Positions 46,688 through 55,651 of a stretch of DNA of 64,000 bases are shown here, one piece after another. Position numbers and translations under genes: made by a program. Below the pieces are notes generated by a model. It was given only the letters and a program-made list of their open reading frames with translations. It made no database searches and had not been told where the DNA came from. Location: NCBI GenBank assembly GCA_020848995.1, contig JADLHA010000024.1, positions 62,001 to 126,000 of the forward strand. The letters run 5' to 3'. Positions within the stretch are counted from its first letter, which is position 1, and every line of letters starts with the position of its first letter. The stretch comes from Saprospiraceae bacterium. Lineage in GTDB: Bacteria > Bacteroidota > Bacteroidia > Chitinophagales > Saprospiraceae.

Positions 46688-48088
46688 ATGCAAGCGATGA
46701 AGCAAACGACAATCCAAAGGCCATTCCAGTTGGACGGGGTCGGGTTACATACCGGCACCTTTGTCAGCATGGCGTTTAAGCCCGCGGCAGAAAATACGGG
46801 TGTGCGGTTTCAACGGATCGATATGGAAGGGCAGCCGGTCATTCAGGCTGAGGTAAGTAAAGTTGTTTCTACCAACAGGGGGACAACCCTTCAGGAGGGA
46901 GATGCCCAGGTGTGGACGGTGGAACACGTCCTCTCTGCACTTGCAGGCCTTGGCATCGATAACGTCCTGATCGAACTCAGTGGCCCGGAAATTCCCATTC
47001 TGGACGGCAGCGCCAGGGATTTTGCAGAGCAGTTGAGCCAGGCCGGACTCCGTGAACTCGATGCACCGAGAGAATATTTCAAAATTTCCGAACCCATTGC
47101 CTTTGAAGATCCTGAGACGGGAGCCGAGTTTCTTGCGCTTCCGTCCGACAAACTGGAGATCACCACGATGATCGACTTTAATTCCAAGACCCTTGCACCT
47201 CAATATGCAAGCCTGGAACGCATCGAAGACTACAAGGAGGAAATTGCGCCTTGCAGGACGTTTGTTTTTTTGCACGAACTGGAGCTCCTCATCGATCAAA
47301 GCCTCATTAAAGGAGGTGATCTGAACAACGCCATCGTAATCGTCGACCGCATGATGAGTCAGGAAGAACTCGACCAACTGGCGCGCAAACTCAACAAACC
47401 AAGTGTTAAGGTCGAGAAGGAAGGGGTGCTCAATACGATCAAGCTGTTGTACGACAACGAACCGGCAAGGCACAAACTCCTCGATGTGCTGGGAGACCTG
47501 GCACTTCTGGGAAAACCGATCATCGGAAACATCGTGACCAAGAAGCCCGGCCATCGCCTGAATGTGGAGTTTGCAAAAATGCTCAAGAAGAAAATGCTCG
47601 AGCAAAAGCGCTTGTCTGGTGTTCCGGCCTATGACCCCGACGGCGTTCCGGTTTACAACATTGAGCAGATTAAAAGCCTCTTGCCTCATCGCTACCCATT
47701 CCTGCTGATCGACAAGATCATCGAGCTAAATGAAAAGCAGGTCGTTGGCATCAAAAACATCACGGGTAACGAGGCGTTTTTCATGGGACACTTTCCCGGG
47801 AACCCGGTTTTTCCAGGAGTCCTTCAGATAGAGGCGCTTGCTCAAACCGGTGGCATTCTGGCCCTCTCAGCGGTTGAAGACCACGGAAAATGGGATACTT
47901 ATTTCCTGAAAATTGACAATGCCAGGTTTAAACAGAAGGTTTTGCCGGGAGACACGCTTTTGCTCAAAATGGAATTGATCGCACCCATTCGCAGAGGCAT
48001 TGTACAAATGCTTGGCACGGCTTATGTAGGGAGTAAGCTTGTATGTGAAGCCGAGCTAACGGCTCAAATTGTCAAAAGGGATTCATGA
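46688..48088 (+). CDS. lpxC/fabZ: Bifunctional LpxC-FabZ (deacetylase/3-hydroxyacyl-ACP dehydratase)
   Basis: A 466-residue fusion typical of Bacteroidota. Residues 1-~310 are LpxC, the zinc deacetylase of UDP-3-O-acyl-GlcNAc, with zinc ligands H80 (WTVEHVLSAL), H262 and D266 (ARHKLLDVLGD). Residues ~320-466 are FabZ, with catalytic H368 (MGHFPGNPVFPG) and E382. It joins lipid A and fatty-acid synthesis in one chain. The start is 6 bp after lpxD; the stop overlaps lpxA by ATGA. An alternative start is the ATG three codons downstream. Confidence 0.97.
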   Translation: MQAMKQTTIQRPFQLDGVGLHTGTFVSMAFKPAAENTGVRFQRIDMEGQPVIQAEVSKVVSTNRGTTLQEGDAQVWTVEHVLSALAGLGIDNVLIELSGPEIPILDGSARDFAEQLSQAGLRELDAPREYFKISEPIAFEDPETGAEFLALPSDKLEITTMIDFNSKTLAPQYASLERIEDYKEEIAPCRTFVFLHELELLIDQSLIKGGDLNNAIVIVDRMMSQEELDQLARKLNKPSVKVEKEGVLNTIKLLYDNEPARHKLLDVLGDLALLGKPIIGNIVTKKPGHRLNVEFAKMLKKKMLEQKRLSGVPAYDPDGVPVYNIEQIKSLLPHRYPFLLIDKIIELNEKQVVGIKNITGNEAFFMGHFPGNPVFPGVLQIEALAQTGGILALSAVEDHGKWDTYFLKIDNARFKQKVLPGDTLLLKMELIAPIRRGIVQMLGTAYVGSKLVCEAELTAQIVKRDS

Positions 48089-48864
48089 GCACTCTGCAGA
48101 GCAACGTCCATCCAGATGCGCAGATTGGTGCAGGGACCGTGGTGGAACCTTTTGCTACCATCCAGGGCGATGTTCAAATTGGAGAGCACTGCTGGATTGG
48201 TCCCTACGTGACCATCATGGATGGCGCCCGGATCGGGAACCATTGCAAGATCTTTCCGGGAGCGGTGGTGAGCGCCGTGCCACAGGACCTTAAATACAAT
48301 GGCGAGAGCAGCATTCTGGAGGTAGGCGATCACACCGTGATCCGCGAGTGCTGTACCCTGAACAGAGGAACAAAAGCGGCTATGATGACTAAAGTGGGCA
48401 GCCAATGTCTGCTGATGGCTTATGTGCACGTTGCTCACGACTGCCTGGTGGGCAACAACGTCATTTTGGCCAACAGCGTAAACCTTGCCGGCCATATCGA
48501 AATTGAAGATTACGCCATTGTAGGTGGCATGTCTGCAGTACACCAGTTCGTCAAGATAGGAGCCCATTCCATGATCGGAGGGGGATCACTCGTGATGAAA
48601 GATGTACCACCATATGCCAAAGCAGCTCGCGATCCGTTGTCTTATGAGGGCGTAAATTCCATCGGACTTAAACGAAGGGGTTTCAGTGTGGAGCAGGTCA
48701 ACCGAATTCACGAAATCTACCGTTACCTCTTCGTGAAGTTTAAAAACGTTGGCAGGGCCATCAAAGCCATAGAGGTGGAATTGCCGGATTCACCGGAGCG
48801 CGAGGCCATCCTGGAGTTTATCCGCAATTCGAACCGCGGTTTGATGAAAGGTTATCGCAGTTGA
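48085..48864 (+). CDS. lpxA: Acyl-ACP-UDP-N-acetylglucosamine O-acyltransferase
   Basis: A 259-residue left-handed beta-helix enzyme, first step of lipid A synthesis. Hexapeptide repeats run from residue ~10 to ~180; the catalytic His is H118 (YVHVAHDC). A helical C-terminal domain (RGFSVEQVNRIHEIYRYLF) follows. Start overlaps the LpxC/FabZ stop by 4 bp and its stop overlaps the ABC ATPase start (TGATG), so the operon is tightly coupled. Confidence 0.97.
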   Translation: MSTLQSNVHPDAQIGAGTVVEPFATIQGDVQIGEHCWIGPYVTIMDGARIGNHCKIFPGAVVSAVPQDLKYNGESSILEVGDHTVIRECCTLNRGTKAAMMTKVGSQCLLMAYVHVAHDCLVGNNVILANSVNLAGHIEIEDYAIVGGMSAVHQFVKIGAHSMIGGGSLVMKDVPPYAKAARDPLSYEGVNSIGLKRRGFSVEQVNRIHEIYRYLFVKFKNVGRAIKAIEVELPDSPEREAILEFIRNSNRGLMKGYRS

Positions 48865-49505
48865 TGGCATCTCTGCAGATCATAGCCGACCAGCTCGGCA
48901 AACGCTATCGCCATTCATGGATTTTCAAGGACTTTTCGCATGTATTCACGGCTCCTGATGTCTATGGGATATCCGGTCCAAACGGCTCGGGCAAATCTAC
49001 CTTGCTGCAGGTGCTGACGGGCTTTGTGCCGCCGACCCGCGGAACGCTGAGGGTTGAGCATTCTCATGCCCCGGGAATGTCCCTGGAGTTGCATGCGAGA
49101 TTGACTTACGCCGCCCCGTTTGCGGATGTTTATGAATACCTGACCCTGCGCGAATTGCTCGGGCTTCATCTGCGCTTCCGCCCCTTATACCAGGGCCTGA
49201 AGGGCGAAGATTTATTGCGGATCGCCTATCTGGAGGGGCATGAAGAAAAATTGGTCAAAACGTTTTCTTCAGGTATGAAACAACGGCTTAAACTCGCCCT
49301 GGCCATCCTCACGCAAAGCGAAGTGCTCGTGCTCGACGAACCGGTGACCAACCTCGACAACACCGCAAAGGCATGGTATCGCGAACTGATCAGGGAATTC
49401 AACATGGATCGCCTCATCCTCATCGCTTCTAACGAAACGGCTGATTTTGAAAACGCCCGAGCCCTTATCTACCTGCCTGACTTTGCACCCCGGCGACCAT
49501 TGTGA
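48864..49505 (+). CDS. ABC transporter ATP-binding protein, lone
   Basis: A 213-residue ABC ATPase. Walker A GPNGSGKST (38-46), signature FSSGMKQRL, Walker B VLVLDEPVTNLD and the switch region are complete. Its mildly altered signature (SSGMKQR) is of the type seen in small export or gliding-related ATPases. No permease is adjacent, so substrate and partner are unknown. The ATG overlaps the lpxA stop; it is the last gene of the lpx operon. Export of an envelope component is plausible but inferred only from context. Confidence 0.85.
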   Translation: MASLQIIADQLGKRYRHSWIFKDFSHVFTAPDVYGISGPNGSGKSTLLQVLTGFVPPTRGTLRVEHSHAPGMSLELHARLTYAAPFADVYEYLTLRELLGLHLRFRPLYQGLKGEDLLRIAYLEGHEEKLVKTFSSGMKQRLKLALAILTQSEVLVLDEPVTNLDNTAKAWYRELIREFNMDRLILIASNETADFENARALIYLPDFAPRRPL

Positions 49506-49528
49506 ATGGGTGTTTCTTTCTACCTTTG
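49500..49528 (+). promoter_or_regulatory. Putative promoter of tRNA-Arg(CCU)
   Basis: TTG (49500-49502), an 18-bp spacer and TACCTTTG (49521-49528) match the Bacteroidota promoter pattern at the very end of the ABC ATPase gene. The tRNA starts 50 bp downstream of the -7 box. Confidence 0.65.
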
Positions 49529-49578
49529 TGCCCCTGAAGCACGCTATTTGAAACAGCATTGCTGTACTTTGGAGCACT

Positions 49579-49650
49579 GGCCCGGTAGTTCAATGGATAG
49601 AATAGAAGTTTCCTAAACTTTTGATACAAGTTCGATTCTTGTCCGGGCTA
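49579..49650 (+). tRNA. tRNA-Arg, anticodon CCT
   Basis: A complete cloverleaf. The acceptor arms GGCCCGG and CCGGGCT pair throughout, with a G-U wobble at 1-72. The D stem GTTC/GAAT, anticodon stem GAAGT/ACTTT with loop TTCCTAA (CCT at positions 34-36) and T arm ACAAG-TTCGATT-CTTGT are all consistent. The variable loop is 4 nt and the discriminator is A. CCA is not encoded. It reads AGG codons. Confidence 0.93.
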
Positions 49651-49699
49651 CAAATTGAATGCACCCCCCCGAATAGCCGATCTGATGAAGATGCTGCGT

Positions 49700-50689
49700 T
49701 CAGTCGAATGACTGGTTCAAAGCTGAGGCGATCTCAACCATTTCCTGGTATTCGTCCGGTGTCAGCCCATCCATACAGAAATGGATCGGATTGACGGCTT
49801 TGCCATGTTTGCGCACTTCGTAATGGAGGTGAGGCGCCGTTGATGTTCCCGTACTGCCAATGGTGCCAATGAGTTGGCCTTTAACGACCCGGTCTCCTTT
49901 GCGGACCTTAATTTCCTTCAAATGGGCATACAGGGTTTGGTATCCGTCGTGACCGTGGTCGATCAGGATGTTGCGTCCGTAACCCGTAGTGGCAAAATCT
50001 ACCTTGACGACCCGGCCGTTGCCCGTTGCCTGGACTTCCGTACCGGAAGGAGCAGCAAAATCGATGCCCTCGTGAAATTTGGAGATCTTGTGGATGGGGT
50101 GAAGGCGAATGCCGAAGCCGGACATCTGGTTTACCGCACGGTTGAGCTTGTCGACGCGAACGGGCTTAATAGAGGGTACACTTTGAAGGTACTCTTCATG
50201 CTCAAGTACCTGTTTTTCAATGGCATCGAGTGAATTGCTCTGAAGGTAGAGCTGCCGCTCCAACTTGCCGGCCCGGGTCTTGATTTCGCGGAAGGTGATC
50301 CCCGTAATGTTAAAATTCTGGGACAGGGCATTGGGGTCGTGTCCTCCAACACCACTCTCCCACAAATCTTTGTCGATGGGATCCATTCCGAACAATACGC
50401 GGTGTACCTGGGCGTCGCGCTGTTGGAGGTTGCCCAAAACCTTGTCCATGACCCCCAACTGGTCTTTGAGCATCAACATCTGATACTCTACCTGGCTCAA
50501 TTCTCTTTTGAGCGCTTTTTCCCGCGGGGAGGGGAAAAATTCCGAGGTGAAGAAATAGATGAGAAACGTCGTCACCACCACTGCGGCGAGAAAGCCGGAA
50601 ATCCGCCAGAGATAGGACGCTGACGTCAACTTAACTTTCTCAAACTGAAGAGTTTGTGGGTTATAAACGTATTTTTCAGATCTCATCAA
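49700..50689 (-). CDS. M23 family metallopeptidase (LytM/peptidoglycan endopeptidase)
   Basis: A 329-residue inner-membrane-anchored protein. One transmembrane helix (LAAVVVTTFLIYFFTSEFF, ~33-52) is followed by a coiled-coil region (~57-95) and a C-terminal M23 domain with HEGIDFAAPSGTEV and HLHYEV (HxH 287-289), so the zinc site looks intact. It probably cuts or remodels peptidoglycan crosslinks in the periplasm. It diverges from alaS, an arrangement I associate with other Bacteroidota. A start one codon later (50686) is equally possible. Confidence 0.88.
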   Translation of the reverse strand: MMRSEKYVYNPQTLQFEKVKLTSASYLWRISGFLAAVVVTTFLIYFFTSEFFPSPREKALKRELSQVEYQMLMLKDQLGVMDKVLGNLQQRDAQVHRVLFGMDPIDKDLWESGVGGHDPNALSQNFNITGITFREIKTRAGKLERQLYLQSNSLDAIEKQVLEHEEYLQSVPSIKPVRVDKLNRAVNQMSGFGIRLHPIHKISKFHEGIDFAAPSGTEVQATGNGRVVKVDFATTGYGRNILIDHGHDGYQTLYAHLKEIKVRKGDRVVKGQLIGTIGSTGTSTAPHLHYEVRKHGKAVNPIHFCMDGLTPDEYQEMVEIASALNQSFD

Positions 50690-50711
50690 ATCAGGCCTGC
50701 ATAAAAACGAT

Positions 50712-50719
50712 TAAATTTG
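50712..50719 (+). promoter_or_regulatory. Possible -7 box for alaS
   Basis: TAAATTTG fits TAnnTTTG but would leave a ~150-nt leader before alaS. A near-match closer to the gene (TATATTTA) is also present, so the assignment is uncertain. Confidence 0.35.
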
Positions 50720-50753
50720 CGATCCGATGTACGCTCGCTTTGTTTGATAGCGC

Positions 50754-50761
50754 CAAAATTA
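50754..50761 (-). promoter_or_regulatory. Putative -7 box for the M23 peptidase gene
   Basis: TAATTTTG on the minus strand, perfect to TAnnTTTG, lies 64 bp upstream of the M23 start within the 188-bp divergent spacer. A leader of ~58 nt is predicted. The rest of the spacer is AT-rich with nothing else recognised. Confidence 0.5.
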
Positions 50762-50877
50762 ATCGTTTTTTCACATTTGGCCCCCCTGTGGAATGCAGAA
50801 TTTGTATATAAATTGAATAAATTTATATAACGATCAGACAAACAGCTCATTAAATATATTTAGAATAAATATCTGAA

Positions 50878-53526
50878 ATGAATTCGCGCAGTATCCGGCA
50901 GGCATTCCTCGATTTTTTTGCTTCGAAGGGACATAAGATTGTTCCTTCGGCGCCCATAGTAGTCAAAAACGATCCTACCCTGATGTTCACCAACGCCGGA
51001 ATGAACCAGTTCAAGGACTATTTCCTCGGCAACCAGAAACCACCGGTACCCCGAATTGCAGACAGCCAAAAGTGCCTTCGGGTGAGCGGTAAGCACAATG
51101 ATTTGGAGGAAGTGGGTTCCGACGGCTATCACCATACGCTTTTTGAGATGCTCGGGAACTGGTCATTTGGCGATTATTTCAAAGAGGATGCCATTGCCAT
51201 GGCCTGGGAGCTCCTGACGGGTGTATACGGCTTGGATCCCGGGCGCCTCTACGTTTCCGTCTTTGGGGGTGATGGGGCAGAATCCCTGGCCCCGGACGAG
51301 GAATCGCGGATGCTGTGGAAGGCTTGGATTCCCGAATCCAGAATACTCGCTTTTAGCCGTAAGGACAATTTCTGGGAAATGGGGGATACCGGGCCTTGCG
51401 GTCCCTGTTCAGAAATCCATTACGATGCCCGGAGTGAAGAGGAAAGGGCTGCCACCGATGGGGCTCGCCTGGTGAATGCCGGCGATCCACGGGTGATTGA
51501 AATTTGGAACCTGGTCTTCATTCAGTTTAACCGAAAGGCAGATGGCTCGCTGGAGGAGTTGCCGCAAAAACACGTCGATACAGGAATGGGATTTGAACGC
51601 CTGTGCATGGTGCTGCAGGGCGTAAACGCTACATACGATACCGATATTTTCAAGCCGCTCATCGAGCATACGGCCGCGTTTTCCGGATTGGCTTATACGG
51701 GCAGCTACGCTGCAGAGGCAAAGTCCGATATGGCCATGCGCGTCATGGCAGACCACATCCGGGCAGTAGCATTTTCTGTCGCCGACGGAGCCCTGCCTTC
51801 AAATACGGGGGCAGGTTATGTGATCCGAAGGATCTTGCGCAGAGCGGTCCGGTATGCCTATTCCTTTCTGGGCCTTCAAGAGCCTTTTTTGTACCGGCTC
51901 GTGCCCATCCTCGTGGAGCAGATGGGGGATGTTTACCCTGAACTGAAGGCTCAGCAAGGCCTGATCGTCAACGTGATCTCAGAGGAAGAGCAGTCTTTTC
52001 TGCGGACCCTGGAAGGGGGCTTGCGCAGATTGGAGGGACTGGATCCATCCCTGAAGATTCTGCCCGGTGAGCTTGCCTTCGAATTGTACGACACGTATGG
52101 ATTCCCGTTCGATTTGACGCAACTCATTGCTCGTGAAAGAAAGCTCGACGTAGATCACGAGGGCTTTCAGAAGGCAATGGACGCCCAGCGCAGCCGATCT
52201 AAGGCCGATGCTAAACGAACGTATTCTGACTGGACCGTCTTGCACGAAGGGGAACTCCGCTTCGTGGGTTACGATGCCCTTGAAGTTGAGCAGACCCGCT
52301 TGCTCAGATGGAGACGGCTTGAAGAAAAGGGGAAAACCTTATACCAGATGGTTTTTGAAATCACACCTTTCTACCCCGAAGGAGGAGGTCAGGTCGGGGA
52401 TACGGGCTTGGCACAATTTCCAGACCGGGCGGTGGAGATCGTAGACACCGTAAAGGAAAACGAGCTCATCATCCATTTGACGGAGGCGTTGCCGATACAC
52501 CTGGAGGGGCCGGTGGATCTGCGTGTAAATGGGTACAGGCGCCAACGCATCGAAAACAATCACAGTGCAACTCACTTGTTGCACGCGGCACTCCGGCGGG
52601 TGCTTGGTTCCCACGTGCAACAAAGGGGCTCGTTGGTACAGGATGAATACCTCCGGTTTGATTTCTCTCATTACCAAAAGGTCGATGGGGAATCGCTGCA
52701 AAAAATTGAGCAACTGGTCAATGAAAAGATCCGAAGCAACCTATTCAGAGAGGAACACAGACAACTGCCCATGGAAGAGGCGCGCAAGGCAGGTGCAATG
52801 ATGTTGTTTGGCGAAAAATACGGCGAAAAGGTCCGGATGATTTCTTTTGATCCGGGCTATTCGGTCGAATTGTGCGGAGGGTGCCATGTCGAAGCTTCCG
52901 GTCAGATCGGCTTCTTCAAAATCATTTCTGAATCGGCGGTTGCAGCAGGGATCCGCCGGATCGAGGCCGTCACTGCCCAGACCGCAGAGCGCATCATCCA
53001 GGAACAATCCAGGCAAATTTTGGAGATCCAGCAATTGCTAAAAAGTCCCCAGAACCCGCTGGAGTCTGTCAGGCAGGTCGTGGAGGAAAACAGGGCATTG
53101 AACCGGCAACTGGCAGAACTTAAAGAAGATCGCGCAAAGGACCTCCACAAGGTCCTCGCGGGCAGGAGCATTGCACAGAATGGTGTGCGTGTTTTGGCCG
53201 AGGTGGTCGATGTTGACGACGCGAGGATTGCAAAAAACCTCGCCTTCCAAATTGGCCGCGACCTTGAGCCCGCTGTGGTGGTATTGGGTTTTCTGGAAAA
53301 CCAAAAACCCCAACTCATGTGCTACGTTTCCGAAAAACTGGTTGCTGACCGGGGCTTCAATGCCTCTGCCTGGGTCCGCGATTTTGCAAAGGAAATTGAA
53401 GGCGGGGGAGGGGGGCAAGCCTTTTTTGCGTCTGCCGGCGGAAAGAATCCGTCCGGGTTGCCAAAGGCAATCGACCTGTCAAAGGCATTTATTCTCGAAA
53501 AGATCAAAGCTTCTGCAACATGCTAA
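50878..53526 (+). CDS. alaS: Alanyl-tRNA synthetase
   Basis: An 882-residue class II synthetase charging tRNA-Ala. The catalytic core opens with RQAFLDFFASKGHKIVPSAPIVVKNDPTLMFTNAGMNQFK. The editing domain carries HSATHLL and CGGCHVEA (HxxxH and CxxxH metal ligands), a coiled coil follows (RALNRQLAELKED), and the C-Ala/DHHA1 domain ends with the GGGGGQAFFASAGGKN loop. The stop overlaps the next small membrane protein gene by 7 bp, so the downstream genes are likely in its transcript. Confidence 0.97.
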   Translation: MNSRSIRQAFLDFFASKGHKIVPSAPIVVKNDPTLMFTNAGMNQFKDYFLGNQKPPVPRIADSQKCLRVSGKHNDLEEVGSDGYHHTLFEMLGNWSFGDYFKEDAIAMAWELLTGVYGLDPGRLYVSVFGGDGAESLAPDEESRMLWKAWIPESRILAFSRKDNFWEMGDTGPCGPCSEIHYDARSEEERAATDGARLVNAGDPRVIEIWNLVFIQFNRKADGSLEELPQKHVDTGMGFERLCMVLQGVNATYDTDIFKPLIEHTAAFSGLAYTGSYAAEAKSDMAMRVMADHIRAVAFSVADGALPSNTGAGYVIRRILRRAVRYAYSFLGLQEPFLYRLVPILVEQMGDVYPELKAQQGLIVNVISEEEQSFLRTLEGGLRRLEGLDPSLKILPGELAFELYDTYGFPFDLTQLIARERKLDVDHEGFQKAMDAQRSRSKADAKRTYSDWTVLHEGELRFVGYDALEVEQTRLLRWRRLEEKGKTLYQMVFEITPFYPEGGGQVGDTGLAQFPDRAVEIVDTVKENELIIHLTEALPIHLEGPVDLRVNGYRRQRIENNHSATHLLHAALRRVLGSHVQQRGSLVQDEYLRFDFSHYQKVDGESLQKIEQLVNEKIRSNLFREEHRQLPMEEARKAGAMMLFGEKYGEKVRMISFDPGYSVELCGGCHVEASGQIGFFKIISESAVAAGIRRIEAVTAQTAERIIQEQSRQILEIQQLLKSPQNPLESVRQVVEENRALNRQLAELKEDRAKDLHKVLAGRSIAQNGVRVLAEVVDVDDARIAKNLAFQIGRDLEPAVVVLGFLENQKPQLMCYVSEKLVADRGFNASAWVRDFAKEIEGGGGGQAFFASAGGKNPSGLPKAIDLSKAFILEKIKASATC

Positions 53527-53816
53527 CCGCCGTTCTTTACATTTTTGGCATCTTCGCGCTCTTTCTTGCCTTCAACATTTACATCCGCGTCAAAACTTTT
53601 AAACTTTACCGGCAGTTGCTGGAAAGAAGGATACAGTTTGGCTTGGCAGACCTCACGTCAAATCGCCGTTGGGCGAACATATTGACTCTTTATCCGGAAC
53701 ACGTGCAGTTGCTCAACCACTTCAGGCGCCACATGCTTATGACGGGCATCTTGTTCTTAGCAGTCGTGGGGGCGGTGATCGTTTTGCTGTTCAACATGCG
53801 CGAGATCCAGGCCTGA
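53520..53816 (+). CDS. Small two-span membrane protein, unknown function
   Basis: A 98-residue protein with one hydrophobic helix at each end (about 3-22 and 72-90) and a basic/aromatic loop between (RVKTFKLYRQLLERRIQFG, RRWANILTLYPEHVQLLNHF). I do not recognise a named family. It overlaps alaS by 7 bp and precedes a Gfo/Idh gene by 1 bp, so it is translationally coupled on both sides; this, and clean coding character, make it real. Confidence 0.75.
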   Translation: MLTAVLYIFGIFALFLAFNIYIRVKTFKLYRQLLERRIQFGLADLTSNRRWANILTLYPEHVQLLNHFRRHMLMTGILFLAVVGAVIVLLFNMREIQA

Positions 53817-53817
53817 G

Positions 53818-54789
53818 ATGACAGACGTGCGTTTGCGCATCGGCTTGCTGGGTGCAGGTCACCTGGGGAAAATTCACCTGAAGTGCCTGACGGGACTTCC
53901 ACAGTGGCAAGTAGCCGGATTTTATGACGTCAATCCTGCAACGTGTAAGGAAGTCGAACAGTTGTTTGGCATTCCTGCATTCGATCATCCGGAAGAGCTC
54001 ATGATGTCATGCGATGCATTGGATATAGTAAGTCCAACGACGACCCATGCGCGCCTGGCTGAAACCGCCATACGCCTGGGAAAACATTGTTTTATTGAAA
54101 AGCCGGTGACCGTTACTTTGGAAGAAGCGCTTCTATTAAAATCCCTGAGTGACGGAAAGGGCCTTTGCATCCAGATCGGTCATGTTGAACGATTCAATCC
54201 GGGTTTTGCAGCCGTGAGGCCATTCATTCACAATCCCCGGTTTATTGAAGCACACCGGCTTTCGAGTTTCAACCCGCGGGGCCGCGACGTATCGGTCATC
54301 CACGACCTAATGATCCACGATCTGGATCTCATCTGCCTGATGGCCAACAGTCCGGTGGCTGAATTGCGGGCTTCGGGTGTTTCTTTGGTGAGTCCATTGC
54401 CTGACATTTGCAATGCCCGCATTGAATTTGAAAGCGGTCTGGTGTGCAATGTCACGGCAAGCCGAATATCCATGAAACAGATGCGGAAACTTCGCATTTT
54501 TCAGGAGGATGCCTACATCAGCCTTGACATGCTCGAAAAAGAAGTGCAGATCATCCGGTTGTTGGATGAGCCGGCAGACCAAACCCTGGAAATCGATACC
54601 CATCGCGGAAAAAAGTACATACGCCTGGTTGAGCCGGAAATAAAAAATTTCAATGCAATAGAGGAAGAACTGAAATCTTTTCACAAGAGCATCGTTAGAG
54701 AGGAAGCCCCCGAGGTCAACCTGGAAGAAGGCATACAGGTGATGACCCTGGTTCAGGCCATAGCCAGTCAAATAGAACGAAGCCAATGA
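53818..54789 (+). CDS. Gfo/Idh/MocA family oxidoreductase
   Basis: A 323-residue NAD(P)-dependent oxidoreductase. The N-terminal Rossmann domain has GAGHLG (12-17) and the family motif EKP (94-96); the C-terminal domain has GHVERFNPGF and a RDVSVIHDLMIHDLDLI stretch. This subfamily is common in Bacteroidota and the motif resembles oxidoreductases found near lipid A genes, some of which oxidise UDP-GlcNAc at C3. The actual sugar substrate is unknown. It overlaps the following lipoprotein gene by ATGA. Confidence 0.85.
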   Translation: MTDVRLRIGLLGAGHLGKIHLKCLTGLPQWQVAGFYDVNPATCKEVEQLFGIPAFDHPEELMMSCDALDIVSPTTTHARLAETAIRLGKHCFIEKPVTVTLEEALLLKSLSDGKGLCIQIGHVERFNPGFAAVRPFIHNPRFIEAHRLSSFNPRGRDVSVIHDLMIHDLDLICLMANSPVAELRASGVSLVSPLPDICNARIEFESGLVCNVTASRISMKQMRKLRIFQEDAYISLDMLEKEVQIIRLLDEPADQTLEIDTHRGKKYIRLVEPEIKNFNAIEEELKSFHKSIVREEAPEVNLEEGIQVMTLVQAIASQIERSQ

Positions 54790-55649
54790 CGTATAGCTGC
54801 CTCCCCAACGCCTTGATCTCCTTGTGTCTTTGTGCGTTGATCGCTTGTGATGCCGGGGAAGAGCCGCAGCCTGCTTACCTCTCTGTAGACCCCATCCAAT
54901 TTGAGGTTAGATCGCACGAGGGCAGCGCCAATCAGCACCTGCCCGATGCATGGATCTACGTTGGTTCCAGATATGCCGGTGCCTACGAATTGCCGGTTCG
55001 CATTCCCGTGCTGGCAAACCAGGTCGAGGAGGTCCTCATTCTGCCGGGCTACCGCCTGAATGGCAGTATATCCTCTCCGGCCCGGGCTGCTTTGCTTGAA
55101 CCCTATCGTACGGAGGTGCAGTTTATCCCGGGGCAGGATGTCCTGGTCACTCCATCGTGTGGTTATCAGGCGAATTTAAAGTTTCCATTTTTAGAATCGT
55201 TTGAAGGAAACCACTTCTTCAATGATGACCGTGACGGAGATCCGGAAACCCGGATCGTCGCCTCACTGCCAGAGGAAGCCTTCGAAGGCGTGCGAGCAGG
55301 GAAGATCGAACTGAGGAAAGAGCATCCTAAACTCAGGGTGGCGTATGACATTCCCAAGGAGATACCGCAGAGTCCGGATCCGATCCTTCTTGAACTTCAT
55401 TTTAAATCGGACATTCCCTTTTCAATCGGGTTTCTCGGAAATAAAGGGGGGGCAGTAGAAGACGACCTGATCCGGGCCGTTCTGCTCCCCAAAAAGACTT
55501 GGACCAAAGTCTATTTTGATTTCAGGGAAATCGTAAACCTGTCAAATGCCCAGTCTTACCGCCTGGCCATCGATGCGAATTTTCAACAAGACAGTACGCT
55601 TGATGTTCAGAGGATCTATCTTGACAACATTAAGGTGGTACATCGCTGA
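54786..55649 (+). CDS. Lipoprotein of unknown function
   Basis: A 287-residue lipoprotein: signal sequence with a lipobox at LIAC (C21), then a beta-rich body with ITDAW-like HLPDAWIYVGSRYAGAYELPVRIPVL and a later FLESFEGNHFFNDDRDGD segment resembling a carbohydrate-binding or Ig-like fold. I recall similar lipoproteins being recurrent in Bacteroidota genomes near Gfo/Idh and alaS genes, with no known role. It starts inside the stop of the oxidoreductase gene and ends 2 bp before the glycosylphosphotransferase gene. Confidence 0.78.
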   Translation: MTYSCLPNALISLCLCALIACDAGEEPQPAYLSVDPIQFEVRSHEGSANQHLPDAWIYVGSRYAGAYELPVRIPVLANQVEEVLILPGYRLNGSISSPARAALLEPYRTEVQFIPGQDVLVTPSCGYQANLKFPFLESFEGNHFFNDDRDGDPETRIVASLPEEAFEGVRAGKIELRKEHPKLRVAYDIPKEIPQSPDPILLELHFKSDIPFSIGFLGNKGGAVEDDLIRAVLLPKKTWTKVYFDFREIVNLSNAQSYRLAIDANFQQDSTLDVQRIYLDNIKVVHR

Positions 55650-55651
55650 CC

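Noticed and set aside
46745-47689. A 314-codon open frame antisense to the LpxC/FabZ gene
   Set aside because: Mirror of a conserved coding region; no family resemblance or start context.
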